This document shows positions 1 through 11,361 of a stretch of DNA of 64,000 nucleotides, in pieces. A model generated the notes under the pieces. That model did no database searches, was not told where the DNA came from, and worked only from the letters and a program-made list of their open reading frames with translations. Numbering within the stretch: position 1 is the first letter of the stretch; each line of letters begins with the position of its first letter. The stretch lies in NCBI GenBank assembly GCA_963580285.1, contig OY757015.1:129329688-129393687 (forward strand), written 5' to 3'. This stretch comes from Lucinisca nassula. Lineage: Eukaryota > Mollusca > Bivalvia > Lucinida > Lucinidae. Both the position numbers and the translations under genes were made by a program.

Positions 1-1340
1 GCTAGGGGTCAAAATCTAGGACAACTTTGTAATTTGTTGTATACATTTCCCTTAAGCTAACAAGTTATAGACAGAATTGGTTATACATCAGCCAACCAAG
101 TGACATTGGTTCAAGTGTAAAAGGGTGAAGGTCATGATGACCTTTATTTCATGGTCCAGTGATTTTGCCTTTTATCTTGAAGACTATTTGTTGGAGAAAT
201 GTCATACCTGGGATATTAGTTCCATGTGACCCCATGATTGACCTCAAATATATCTAGGTCACTGTGACCTATATTTCATGGTTCAATGATTTTGACTATT
301 ATCTCGAGTACTATTTGATGGAGAAATGTCATACCTGGATTATTAGTTCCATGTGACCTGATAATTGACCGCAAAATATATCTAGGTCAGTGTGATCAAT
401 ATTTCATGCCTCAGTGATTTTGCCTATTATCTCGAATACTTTTTGATGGAGAGATGCCATACCTTGATTATTAGTTCTATGTGACCCCATGATTGACCTC
501 AAAATATAGCTAGGTCAGTGTGACCTATATTTCATGGTTCAGTGATTTTGCCTATTATCTTGAATATTTTTCGATGGAGAAATGTCATACCTGGGTTATT
601 AGTCCCATGTGACCCCATGCTTGACCTCAAAATATGTCTAGGTCACTGTGACCTATATTTCATGGTTCAGTGATTTTGTCTATTATCTTGAATACTATTT
701 GATGAAGAAATGTTACACCTGGATTATTTATTCCATGTGACCTGATTATTGACCACAAAATAAATCCAGGTCATTGTGACCTATATTTCATGGTTCAGTG
801 ATTTTCCCTATTATCTTTATTACTATTTGATGGAGAAATGTCATACCTGGGCTGTTAGTTCCATGTGACCCCATGATTTACCTCAAAATATATCTAGGTC
901 ACTGTGACCTATATTTCATGGTTCAGTGATTTTCCTATTATCTTTAATAATTTTTCATGAAGAAACATCCTGCCTGGATTATTTATTCCATGTGACCCCA
1001 TGACTGACCTCGAAATTATATCTTGGTCAGTGTGACCTAAATTTCATGATTCAGTGACTCTGCCAAATTGACTACTATTTTTTTTTTTTTTTTTTTTTAG
1101 AAACTTCAGTCCTGAATTATAAGTTCCATGTGACGAGATGATTGACATAGAAATATATCTAGGTCAGTGTGACCTATTTTCATGGTTCATTGATTTTGCC
1201 TTATAATTCATACACATTGTGATTCTGAAATGTAATATTTGGCATATATGTTCCATGCGACCTGGTCACTGACCTCAAAATGTATCTAGGTGTGTGTGAC
1301 CTATATTTCATGGTTCACTAATTATACCTTCTATGTTGAA
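1..1340. repeat. ~126-bp tandem satellite array
   Basis: About ten head-to-tail, diverged copies of a unit near 126 bp. Each holds the words CTAGGTCAnTGTGACCTA, TTTCATGGTTCAGTGATTTT and TTAGTTCCATGTGACC; the last recurs near 219, 341, 471, 598, 726, 855, 981, 1110 and 1240. A T-run of about 21 bases (1078-1098) interrupts one unit. The array runs off the left edge. No coding potential is seen. Confidence 0.9.
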
Positions 1341-1344
1341 AGCG

Positions 1345-1400
1345 CGAAACAAGCGAGCTATGCTGTCTGGCGACAGCTCTTGTTGAAGTATTATATGATA
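1345..1400. repeat. terminal hairpin-like motif of a satellite-bearing element
   Basis: A short stretch with imperfect dyad symmetry, AACAAGCGAGCTATGC then GACAGCTCTTGTT, at the end of the 126-bp array. The ACAAG...GAGCT words recur at the edges of the other satellite-bearing elements here (20061, 33613, 36651), so I read it as an element terminus. The following 1401-1740 shows nothing I recognise. Confidence 0.45.
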
Positions 1401-1744
1401 GAACCAGTCTCTTCTGACATTTTATAGCACATTTTGTTGCCTAAAAAGCGTTTTTAAACTACCCACCATTATGACAAAATGAAGTGGCTGCGCTTTATTT
1501 AACGAACGGAAAAAAGATTAAAGCAGGTTTATTTTCCGTCTAAATTTATATGAAAAAGAAGCAGTTGAATGTCCAAAATGATTCATAGCAAACAATTTTG
1601 ATAGGACTGCAATTTAACAACAGTGGTTACAGAAAATAAACATCAACAGTAGAGTATGGAACCGGAAGTTATTTTGCCCACCAGAGAAAAGTGAGGCTAA
1701 TGACCGTTTACCCAGTTTTCACCCATTATTTCAAACCACTTCAA

Positions 1745-1917
1745 TGATGCGCGTAGCAGGTAACATCCCGATCCGAAAGGCAGTGCACTTAATGGCATTC
1801 ATCCCTGCAAATGATGCCAATGGAACCGGTTTTATTGCCACTGCCTGGGATCGAACCCGGGACCTCCAGCATCAGAGGCAAACTTGTGCACTAACAGCTG
1901 AGCTATCACGCTCTAAA
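1745..1917 (-). mobile_element. tRNA-derived SINE (family S1)
   Basis: Read on the minus strand it starts with a tRNA-like head: a box A-like GTGATAGCTCAGCTGTTAG and box B GGGTTCGATCCCAGG, both internal RNA polymerase III promoter elements. The body follows (ATTTGCAGGGATGAATG, then a CCTTTCGGATCGGGA word). The same head and body recur at 48372 and 50974-51230. It lacks a full cloverleaf and continues into a non-tRNA body, so it is a SINE and not a tRNA gene. Confidence 0.75.
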
Positions 1918-1924
1918 CATACAA

Positions 1925-2375
1925 AAAAATTGATCTGTGACCTTGACCTACTTTAAAGAAAAACATAGACTACTTTAACGTTGGTCATAACTTTTGAACC
2001 ATTTGAGATAGAGGCTGAGCCTTCACATTTGGCATGTTGGTTCCTTGTGGCAAGGGGTTTCCAAACATACCAAAAAAATTGACCTGTGACCTTGACCTAC
2101 TTCAACATCGTCCATGACTTTTGAACCATTTGAGTTAGAGCCTTCATGTTTTGCCTGTAGGTTCCTTGCGACAAGGACTGCAAGACCATACAAAAAATTT
2201 TGACCTGTGGGCTTGACCTATTTTAAAGATAAAATTATTGTTGGTCATAACTCTTGAACCATTTGAGTTCGAACCTTCATATTGAGCATGTAGGTTCCTT
2301 GTGACAATGTCTTCCTACTCAGAAAAAAATCTTGACCTTGGCCTGTGACCAACTTCGAAAAAAGAATGACCATGC
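1925..2375. repeat. ~125-135-bp tandem repeat, about 3.5 units
   Basis: Repeated words TGACCTGTGACCTTGACCTA, TTTGAACCATTTGAG (1997, 2122, 2257) and GGTTCCTTGTG define units of about 125-135 bp. The family differs from the 126-bp array to its left. Confidence 0.8.
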
Positions 2376-2607
2376 CCGGCGACATATTCCTGTTTCACAA
2401 ACACATCTTGTTTCTGGGCTTGTGAATTTCTACTTTGAAAAATAGCCAATCAGTCGGGAAACTTTCAATTTTAATTGACTTGGCATTTGTCCGATTTATT
2501 GCAAATGCCCTCTGTTGCATGTAAGACCCCTGCCCAACTAACACACAAGATCAACCACTGTTTTTATCTCATTCCGCCATCAACAGTTTGGATCACATGT
2601 AATCATT

Positions 2608-2990
2608 TATTATGCTCCCCGAAAAATTTCGGGGGAGCATATAGTCGCCGCTTCGTCCGTGAGTCCGTCCCGCTCTTGTCAGCGGGAATTCTCAGAAACT
2701 ACTGGGCGAATTTCAATGAAACTTCATGGGACTATTAAGTATCGAAGGTGGATGCGCATTTCACCTGCGTGTTTTGGTTCAATGATTTTTCCAACAGTTA
2801 TGGCCCTTTGATGAATTTGCATGAATATATAGGGTACTGTTCATGTCCACGCGAATTCTCAGCAACTACTTGCAGAAATTCAACGAAACTTCAATGGAAC
2901 CTTAAGCAGCAATAGAGGATGCGCATATTATCCGTGCAATCTGGTTAGATGATTCGTCACAGAGTTATGGTACTTTGTTTAAAGCTGCAG
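2608..2990. repeat. hairpin terminus plus two ~190-bp direct repeats
   Basis: A perfect-looking hairpin (GCTCCCCGAAA / TTTCGGGGGAGC, 2612-2637) is followed by two related units beginning near GCGGGAATTCTCAGAAACTA (about 2680) and CGCGAATTCTCAGCAACTA (about 2850). This resembles the left end of a non-autonomous element whose body is the next array. Confidence 0.65.
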
Positions 2991-3748
2991 TGGTAGGTCA
3001 CTGTGGCTATTTTTAGAAAAAACATTGTCATCACTCTGGTGCCTACATTTATGGATGGATTTTAATATAACTTCACAAAAATGTTGGGTATGATAATATC
3101 TTGAGCATGTTCGACTTTCAGGGTCCTGGGCTCAAGGTCAAGGTCACTGCGGCTATTTTTAGAAAAAAAACTTTGTCATAGCTCTAGCGGTGTCATTTGC
3201 AGATGGATTTTAATATAACTTCACACAAATGTTGGGTGTGATAATATCTCAAGCAAGTTTGACTTTCAGGGTCCTGGGATTAAGGTCAAGGTCACTGCGG
3301 CTATTTTTAGAAAAAACTTTGTTTTTGCTCTAGTGCCTACATTTATTGATGGATTTTAATATAATTTCACACAAATGTTGAGTATGATAATATCTCGAGC
3401 AAGTTCAACTTTCAGGGTCCTGGGGTCAAGGTCACTGTAGCTTTTTTTAGAAAAAAAACTTTGTCATCGCTCTAGCGTCGTCATTTGCTGATGGATTTTA
3501 ATATAACTTCACACAAATGTTGGGTATAATAATATCTCGAGCAAGTTCAACTTTCAGGATTCTGGGGTCATGGTCACTGTGGTTATTTTTAGAAAAAAAC
3601 TTTTTCATCGCTCTAGTGCCTACATTTATTGATGGATTTTAATATAATTTCACACAAATGTTAGTATGATAATATCTCGAGCAAGTTCACCTTTCAGTGT
3701 CCTGGGCTCAATGTCAAGGTCACTGTGGCTATTTTTAGAAAAAAAAAA
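2985..3748 (+). repeat. ~145-bp satellite (family B), about 5 units
   Basis: Units contain GGTCACTGTGGCTATTTTTA, GATGGATTTTAATATAA and TTTCAGGGTCCTGGG. The first word recurs near 3000, 3145, 3294, 3433, 3575 and 3720, a period of about 145 bp. The same family is present in reverse orientation at 20400-21230 inside another element. Confidence 0.9.
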
Positions 3749-3975
3749 TGACATCTCAAGCCCTGTCGCCCAATGAAACCAATAGAGTTTACACGTAGCA
3801 TGTTTACACCAATAGAGTTTACACGTATCTCACACCACTTTGCCTGGGCAGGCTTAGATCCTCTAAGCGGTTTACCAGTACTCGTGCGAGGTTGGTTTCA
3901 GCTCTGCGTGGAAGCATCATGCAGTCCATCTATTTCTTCCAATCCCGATGGGAGGGGGCCCCCGCTTGTATAAAT
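3749..3975 (-). mobile_element. SINE-like retroposon M, partial copy
   Basis: This shares GACATCTCAAGCCCTGTCGC, GGCTTAGATCCTCTAAGCGG and GCGTGGAAGCATCATGCAG with six other copies here. The orientation is set by the (CAAA)n-tailed copy at 62600-62906. It lacks the tail end and has an internal duplication around CCAATAGAGTTTACACGTA. It abuts the 145-bp array directly. Confidence 0.75.
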
Positions 3976-4107
3976 AGTGGCTAGAGTAGAGTTTGATTGT
4001 GTACTGTCCCAAAAAACCTACTTCTGAGGTGACTCATTCCGGGTAAGGTAATGGCGATGGACTTGGTCCTGCTTGCGGTGATTGCGGTGGACTTGCTTCC
4101 GACGGCA

Positions 4108-4336
4108 CAGGAGTACTGGTAAATCGCTTAGGGGATCTAAGCTTGCCCAGGCAAAGGGGCGCAAGTCAGACCATCCGTGCTTATTAACCCTATTAGTTTC
4201 ATTGGGTGACAGAGATTGAGATGTCATTTCATCTCAATGTCGGGTAAAAGTCCCACAAAATCAGAAGCAACGTCTCAAAATGACCTATAATGTGTTGATG
4301 GGACGTTAAACCTCTAAACCTCAAATCAAACAAAAC
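4108..4336 (+). mobile_element. SINE-like retroposon M, 5'-truncated copy
   Basis: The tail half of family M is present, ending with GACGTTAAACCTCTAAACCT and CAAATCAAACAAAAC, the A/C-rich tail. It lies in opposite orientation to the copy at 3749. The stretch 3976-4107 between them shows no clear feature. Confidence 0.75.
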
Positions 4337-4390
4337 TGTTCGACTGATGAAGATGTCTGTTTACACTTTGAGAACGTCTTCAACATGTGA

Positions 4391-5112
4391 GCGCCGTAAA
4401 AGGGCAGTGCACTCATTGAGAGCGCCGTAAAAGTGCAGTGCACGCATTGTGAGCGCCGTAAAAGCGCAGAGGAAGCGCCGTGAGAGCACATACAATTGCC
4501 ATCAAGAACGCCGCAGGATCGCGATAGAACGCCATGTAAGCTCCGTAGCAACGTCTTGGTCGCTGTAGGGACGCCATGACAGGTCCATGTTCACAAAAAT
4601 ATCCCATTTCCTTGCGATCTCGCGGCGTTCTGAAAAATTAAACAACGCCGTCCCATCGCAGTGAAAACGCGGCATAGTGTGACAGGGGCTTTAGCGATTA
4701 CTAATCAATTATCGATCGCAATGGCAGGACTGATAATGGATTATCTTTTCAACGCCGTAAAAGCGCAGTGCACGCATTGAGAGCGCCGTAAAAGAGCAGT
4801 GCACGCATTGTGAGCGCCGTAAAAGCGCAGAGGAAGCGCCGTGAGAGCGCATACAATCGCCATCAAGAACGCCGCAGGATCGCGATAGAACGCCATGTAA
4901 GCTCCGTAGCAATGTCTTGGTCGCTGTAGGGACGCCATGACAGGTCCATGTTCACAAAAATATCCCATATTTCTTGCGATCTCGCGGCGTTCTGAAAAAT
5001 TAAACAACGCCGTCCCATCGCAGTGAAAACGCGGCATAGTGTGACAGGGGCTTTAGCGATTACTAATCGATTATCGATCGCAATGGCAGGACTGATAATC
5101 GATTATCTTTTC
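4391..5112. repeat. 361-bp unit in exact tandem duplication
   Basis: Two adjacent copies, 4391-4751 and 4752-5112, are nearly identical, with about a dozen differences noticed. Landmarks such as AAGAACGCCGCAGGATCGCG (4504 and 4865) are offset by 361 bp. The unit itself holds shorter repeats of GAGCGCCGTAAAAG near its start. It is GC-richer than its surroundings. The open frames across it shift between copies and have no recognisable product. Confidence 0.85.
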
Positions 5113-5132
5113 AACTCCGATTAGCCAGCCCT

Positions 5133-5672
5133 AATCAGGAATCGATACAATTAACTTACTCCACCCACCAAAGACACCAAAGGGAAAGAAACACAAACAT
5201 GAAGCGACCAGACCATAATGGAAACCTAAACAAAGGATGGCCATAAGGACAGTTACTTTCCCACTAAATGGCCAAGTGGCCATCCAAAATAAAAAAGACA
5301 CAAGGGATACACACAGTAAGTAGTAACAAACAACAACATTAATAAACCGCCACAGAAGAACCGCCTTGGAACGGTCAGTGGAAAGATCGATTTTACGTGG
5401 CCACAATCCTCGCCCTTACTTCCGATTTAGACATATAATTTGTTCAGTCCACATGAAGGCCTCCTAACACAACAGTGCAACATCTCCGTGAAAACAAATA
5501 ATCAAATAACCACAGAGGTGAGAAACGGTGAGGTCTCGACAGCAAGAAACCACTGAAATGCTGGAGCAAAAAAAAAACCAACAGTTAGACTCCGATGGGC
5601 CCATCCAGAGACAGAGCATCAGGCACCAACCAACATTACCAAGAATTAGATCTCTCTAAAGCTCTCTCAATT
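5133..5672 (-). mobile_element. Penelope-like element 3' region, solo copy
   Basis: This is the reverse complement of the region that follows the reverse-transcriptase frame at 62530. Landmarks read on the minus strand: GGTGCCTGATGCTCTGTCTC, TTCACGGAGATGTTGCACTG, GGCCACGTAAAATCGA, GAAAGTAACTGTCCTTATGG, ending in ATTGTATCGATTCCTGAT. There is no RT coding beside it, so it is 5'-truncated or a solo terminal repeat. Short frames across it are not genes. Confidence 0.75.
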
Positions 5673-5689
5673 AACATACATGTATTGTT

Positions 5690-5992
5690 TATTTGTATTG
5701 GCGTTAAACAGCCCCAGTCAACACTATTAGCTCATTTATGAGCCGGTCAGTTTACCTATCCACACTTTTCCTGGGCAGGCTCAAAGGTAAGCGGTTAACC
5801 AGTACAGTGCACATTTATTCGACAGAAACTGACAACTGCCCCTCTTGAATCAGCGGAAGGGAGAGTATGACGGTACAGAAGATTTCATGATCAGTCTCCA
5901 CGAAAGAAGGTTGCTGACCCTGGCAGGTATCGAACCCATGTCCTGATCACCAGTCAGATGCACATCCGACTGAGCTACCGAGGCCGGCAACA
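5690..5992 (-). mobile_element. tRNA-derived SINE (family T)
   Basis: On the minus strand the head reads CCTCGGTAGCTCAGTCGGAT (box A-like) then ATGGGTTCGATACCTGCCAG (box B). The tail near 5690 reads GGGGCTGTTTAACGCC, typical of a SINE tail. The middle (CCTGGGCAGGCTCAAAGGTA on the plus strand) loosely resembles family M. Confidence 0.7.
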
Positions 5993-6040
5993 TACATGTT
6001 TTGAGAAATGGTTTAAGTTTTAGAACTCATATTGTACATA

Positions 6041-6366
6041 CCATATTCGCTCTAATTACCACACATGCTCCTATAAGCGCACACCAAAGCTATTTTTGAA
6101 AAGGAAATGCATAAGCGCACACTTTACAGTAATCTCCCCTTGAAGGTCTCGTAGTAAATGTATAAAAACTTACCATTATTTCTTCCAGTTCAGTGAAGGT
6201 AATGCTTAAGTATGTTTTTCCGTCCCATTGAATATCAGTATGCATCATCTTGGAAGCTGTTGTTTTCGTATCAAGTGTGCGCTAATTAGGTAGATTTTTC
6301 CCCATGATTTTATGACACGATTTTGAAAAAACTAAGCGCACGGTGCAGTAATTAGGGCGAATACGG
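6041..6366. mobile_element. 326-bp mariner-like MITE
   Basis: The termini are inverted: CCATATTCGCTCTAATTACC at the left against the reverse complement of GGTGCAGTAATTAGGGCGAATACGG at the right, flanked by TA on each side (6039-6040 and 6367-6368). TA target duplication is typical of Tc1/mariner-type transposition. A longer relative with the same ends is at 28171-29453. No transposase is present. Confidence 0.75.
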
Positions 6367-6796
6367 TATTAACTATTAAACAATGCTTTCTTATTAGGGA
6401 AATTTCTTTCTCAGATTGGGAATCAATACCTACTTTTTCAATTTTGGCATAAGGAATGGGTCCTTTTTGGAGACAATGATATATAAGCAGAAAAATCCCT
6501 GTTAAGAGTACAAAAACTTTTTCCAGTATGAACAAGGGCAGTTCTGTTAAAATGGATGGACTCTGCCAATTAACAATTCCAAACAACTCATCCCCAATAC
6601 AATGTGTATACACAATTTGAAGAAATTACATGAATAAATAATCAAGTTATCAATCGGAATTGGTGCAGATGGAAGGACAGACAACAGGGAGTATATAACA
6701 TAATACCCCGGCCACTACTATAATACTCCATATTCCCTTTTATATTCAATGTGTACATATTTAATTAACTGTAGATGATAAGCACTGTTAATTTAA

Positions 6797-7187
6797 TGAC
6801 TTTATCATTTGATGTCGCGTCCGTCCGAGAGTGTAATAACGCCATGTAAAAATTTTGATAATCCACTAGTGGATTAAATATGCAAATTATTTAGATATAC
6901 CCAATAACGTTACATGTATGACATCCTTAACGACATTGCACTTACTAATGGCGGAATATTGACACTTGTTAAACCATCGTCAATAAAATGCATTTTAAAT
7001 GTCATTGACAAATAGAATCTTGCATTCTTGCTCATGAATTATTGAATTTATTAAACGCGTCGAAGAAAAGGGATGAAAAAGCCTCGCATTTTATCCCTTT
7101 TCCTCAACTCGTTTAATAAATTCAACAATACATAAACACTCACGTAAGATCCTCTATTTAAATATGGTACCCTAAATGAACAAAGAA
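6797..7187. repeat. dispersed repeat with strong internal hairpin, copy 1
   Basis: Shares about 380 bp with 24590-24965: TAATCCACTAGTGGATTAAA, AATGGCGGAATATTGACA, and a long hairpin with arms holding ATTGAATTTATTAAACGCGT... and its complement ...CTCGTTTAATAAATTCAA (about 7040-7130). The palindrome is strong enough to exclude a neutral spacer. The element type is unknown. Confidence 0.75.
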
Positions 7188-7189
7188 TA

Positions 7190-8089
7190 CTGTAAAATTT
7201 TACAAAATCTTATTATTTTTTTTTTCAGATGTCATACAGAGGAAATTCCCTTATATCACACCAATGATGATCTGGGTTAAAGCTACATGGAATATTGTGA
7301 AACACTCGAGGAGAGCAGGAATCTGGCAGAGGGACAGCGAAAAACTACATACACAGTGCATTTACAGAAAACACCTATAGTGATGTTCAAATTTAATGAA
7401 TCCATTGACCCACGCGAATTCAGTGATGTTGATATAAACAATGGTTGTCTATAATATGATTGGAGAGTGGGGATGTTATATGGCGCCAACAACACCATTT
7501 GCTTTTAGTAGGAAGACTGCGTGTTTCTTCTTTCATTTTAGCCATTAAACATGATTTTTGGTCATATGACTGACGGATGGGAAATATACATATTAAATAT
7601 AAGTAATAAGAATAATTTATTTAACCGTCATCAAATTAGGAACGGTCATGGGGAAAGTTTAAGTGAGATAGCCAGCAAAAAGCTCTGACGTAGATTGCAT
7701 ACATACAAGTGTGTGTGGCTAGCTGTCAATCAGAATCTGCTGAAAATGAGGTTTAAACTGCAGAACTTACATTGAAAATAAAACTAAAATGGAATTGGTT
7801 AATTTGTGTAATTTTGATTTGATATGAATCAAATTTGGGTATAATTTCAGCCAAAACTTGAAGGGCTAATAATAGTCTTTTGAATTTGGTTATGATTAAG
7901 TTCAGTACATTGATATAGAGCTCTATGCTCTTGATCATTCTTTCAAAACATTGTGATTAACTAATTACTCAGTCTGGCCACGATGTGCTTGAAAGCTATA
8001 TATTCAAAATATTTATTGGTTTGGCAACATGGTTTTCTCCCAATGATATTATACTTAGTTGTGTCTCTGTGGATCCTGCGAAAAAGACC
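7190..8089. other. no gene recognised
   Basis: AT-rich sequence with short frames on both strands, none of which resembles a known protein. I see no tandem repeat or terminal inverted repeat. Confidence 0.5.
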
Positions 8090-8545
8090 ACTGAGTTAAT
8101 GGACAATGTCCATTGTGTCCACAGACAATTTCCACTGAATCCACGGATGATGTCCACTAAGTCCATTGACATTGTCCACGGACAATGTCCACTGAGTCCA
8201 TGGACAATGTCCACTGAATCCATGGATAATGTCCATATTGAGTCCATGGACATTGTCCACAGACATCATCCATGGACATTGTCCACAGACATCATCCATG
8301 GACTCAGTGGACATTGTCCAGTCCAGTCAGCCTGGACTTTGTCCCTGGACTCAGCGGACATTGTCCACTGACTCTGTGGACATCGTCCATGGACTCAGTG
8401 GACATTGTCCATGGATTCAGTGGACTTTGTCCAGTCCAGTCATCCTGGACATTGTCCATGGGCTCAGTGGACAATGTCCATGGACTTAGTTCCAATACTC
8501 CAGCCGGACATTGTCCACTGAGTCCATGGACTTTCTACAGACGGT
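8090..8545. repeat. minisatellite of palindromic words TGGACAWTGTCCA
   Basis: About 450 bp built from TGGACAATGTCCA or TGGACATTGTCCA and CCATGGACTCAGTGGACA in irregular order. The 13-base word is its own reverse complement apart from the middle base, so both strands look alike and long frames open on both. These Met/Asp/Ser/Thr/Trp-rich frames are products of the repeat and not genes. Confidence 0.9.
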
Positions 8546-9119
8546 GGGGTACCTGTTTTTTTTTCCAAGAGAGGATCAGAGAGACCCTATTTTAGAAACT
8601 TACTGCACCTTCGAGGAATTTGAACAGGTAGTTTTGTTATTGCCTCAAACTATTTAGAATAGATTTTAATTTTTTTGAACTGCCAACATATAAAGTAAGC
8701 AGAAGGCGATGTCACTGGTTTTCGGAAATGGACGTTGAGGAAATGGAACAAAAAAAAATCTGTATTGGAATAAGGTCATGCAGACCTACTTTATATTTAA
8801 GACATATATTTTGTTAAAAAGACGTTCTTAGAAAACCGATGCTTAGTTTATGACTAATCTGAAGTATCCTTCCATTTCACATCACTTTTTTATCAGACCT
8901 AAACCAAAATATTTATTTAGTGATACAAATAAGTACTTCAGATCTAGAGTAGGTAACCTTACGTTACTATTTTAAATTAAAATTGTTAGTCCACTGATTA
9001 TACTCTGAAAATTGGGTTTATTTGCTGAAACAGCTGGGTTTTTTTTGTTGGGGGGGGGATAGGGGGTTGTGGCACCAAACAACTGGCGATAGAATGGCAG
9101 ACAGTTCAGACCCTGATCG
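8546..9119. other. no gene recognised
   Basis: AT-rich spacer with short homopolymer runs (G-run near 9050). There is no recognisable coding or repeat structure. Confidence 0.45.
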
Positions 9120-9129
9120 GACGAGTAAC

Positions 9130-9897
9130 AGGCAGTAATGGCCATTAAAAATCAGTAATAATGTAATGCCCATTAATTATGTTAAACCAAGAATAATGGC
9201 CATTACTTACCTTTCTGATTTTTAAATGGCCATTACTTTTCTGGGAAAACAATAATGGCCATTACTTTCCTCACCTTTTTTAATGCCCATTAATGCTGAT
9301 TTTAATGGTCATTAGTTCCTGGCAAATTAATGCCCATTACTGTTTCTTTTTTCCTCCTTTAGTTTTAATGGCCATTAACTTCTTTCTGGAAAAAATTAAT
9401 GGTGGTGTAATTATGGCCATTAATTTTTGTTTTTCCCTGTGTTAATGGCCATTAATAATATTATTAATGGTCATTAATGCAACACAAAAATCAACATTAA
9501 TGGCAATTAAAAAGGGCATTATTCCTGAATTCATGGCCATTAAAGATTAATGCCCATCAAAAATCCATTAATTATGGTTCTATTCATGGCCAAATATTTA
9601 ATGGCCATGAAAAATCATAGAATTGATGGGCATTAAATATGTTAAAAAATAACTTTAATGGGGTAAATTGATGGCCATTATTTTAGTTACTTGCCACTAT
9701 TTAACAACATTTTAATGCCCATTAATATCTTTAAAGTAATGGTATTTTAATGGTGTGTTTTTAATGGTATTTTAACATTTCTAACTATTTTCACTACCTT
9801 TTCCCATTAAAAAAGGCCATTAATAGAACCATAATTAATGGATTTTTAATGGCTTATTTTAATGGTGCTATTAATGGGAAATTAATGGGTATTTTTG
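9130..9897. repeat. island of AATGGCCATTAA palindromic words
   Basis: Roughly 760 bp packed with exact and one-off copies of AATGGCCATT (for example 9136, 9193, 9225, 9253, 9366, 9443) and AATGCCCATTAAT, spaced irregularly by 10-60 bp of AT-rich filler. The core is a perfect palindrome. The spacing is irregular, so this is not an ordinary tandem array. The right edge (TTTTTGCAGTAGTGTAC) meets the 161-bp satellite. Confidence 0.85.
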
Positions 9898-11361
9898 CAG
9901 TAGTGTACGGTGATGACAAGGTCAAAATTTAGCATTTTTAGCAATCAAAGGGATGTTACTCTAAAATAAATGAGCCGACTTGGCCATTTTTCAAACTCAT
10001 CAGAGGTTTCATCCCCAGCCACCTTACATATAAGTTTCAGAAAAATCTGATCAAAACTGAAGGGGCTACGGTAATGACAAGGTCAAAAATCAACAATTTC
10101 AGCCATCAAAGGGACAGAACTCTACGATAAATGGGCTGACTTGGCCTGTTTTCGAACTCATCCAAGATTTTATCCCCAGCCACCTTACATATAAGTTTCA
10201 GAAAGATCCGATCAAAACTGAAGGGGCTATGGTGATGACAAGGTCAAAAATCGGCATTTTCAGCAATCAAAGGGACGTAAATCAATGATTAATGGGCCAA
10301 CTTGGCCGGTATTCAAACTCATCCTAGGTTTTATCTCCAGTCACCTTACATATAGGTTTCAGAAAGATTCGATCAAAACTGAAAGGGCTACGGTGATGAC
10401 AAGGTAAAAAATCGACATTTTCAGCCATCAAAGGGACATAACTATATAGTTAATGGGGCAACTTGGCCGGTTTTTGAACTCATCCGAGGTTTTATCCCCA
10501 GCCACCATACATATAAGTTTCAGAAAGATCCGATCAAAACTGAAGGGGCTACAGTGTTGACAAGGTCAAAAATCAACATTTTCAGCAATCAAAGGGACCT
10601 TACTCTATGATAAATAGGCCACCTTTGCCGGTATGCGAACTCCTCCGAGGCTTTATCCCCAGCCACCTTGCATATAAGTTTCAGAAAGATCCGATCAAAA
10701 CTCAAAGGGCTACGGTGATGACAAGGTCAAAAATCGGCATTTTCAGCAATCAAAGGGACGTTACTCTGTGATAAATGGACCAACTTGTCTGGTTTTTGAA
10801 CTCATTCGAGATTTTAACCCCAGCCACTTTACATATAAGATTCAGAAAGATTCGATCAAAACTGAAAGGGCTACAGTGATGACAAGTTCAAAATTCAGCA
10901 TTTTCAGCAATCAAAGGGACGTTACTCTATGATAAAAGGGTCGACTTGGTCGGTTTTCAAACTCATCCGAGATTTTATCCACAGCCACCTTACATATAAG
11001 TTTCAGAAAGATCCGAGCAAAACTGAAGGGGCTACAGTGATGACAAGGTCAAAAATCGGCATTTTCAGCAATCAAAGGGACGTAACTCTATGATAAACCA
11101 GCCGACTTGGCAGGTTATCGAACTCATCTGAGGTTTTATCCCCAGCCACATTACATATAAGTTTCAGAAAGATCCGATCAAAACTGAAGGGGCTACAGTG
11201 ATGACAAGGTCGAAAATGGGCATTTTCAGCAATCAAAGGGACGTAACTCTATGATAAATGGGCCGACTTGGCCGGTTTTCGAACTCATCTGAGTTTTTAT
11301 CCCCAGTCACCTTACATATAAGTTTCAGAAAGATCCGATTAAAACTGAAGGCGCTACGGTG

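Noticed and set aside
1840..1917. A tRNA gene (also at 5930, 47236, 48372 and 61110)
   Set aside because: Box A and B are present but the acceptor and anticodon stems do not close, and each continues into a repeated SINE body.
6332..6613. 93-residue minus-strand frame with a hydrophobic segment (LPLFILEKVFVLLTGIFLLI)
   Set aside because: Its 3' end is MITE sequence, no family is recognised and no splice signals stand out; it might be an exon relic but cannot be supported.
8090..8545. CRISPR-like array
   Set aside because: Spacers are not unique and repeats are irregular; the DNA is eukaryotic and there are no cas genes. The same applies to the word arrays at 40290 and 44790.
7985..8595. Several overlapping frames of 60-128 residues with repeats of SMDIVHG-type words
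   Set aside because: They come from the palindromic minisatellite, open equally on both strands, and have no domain.
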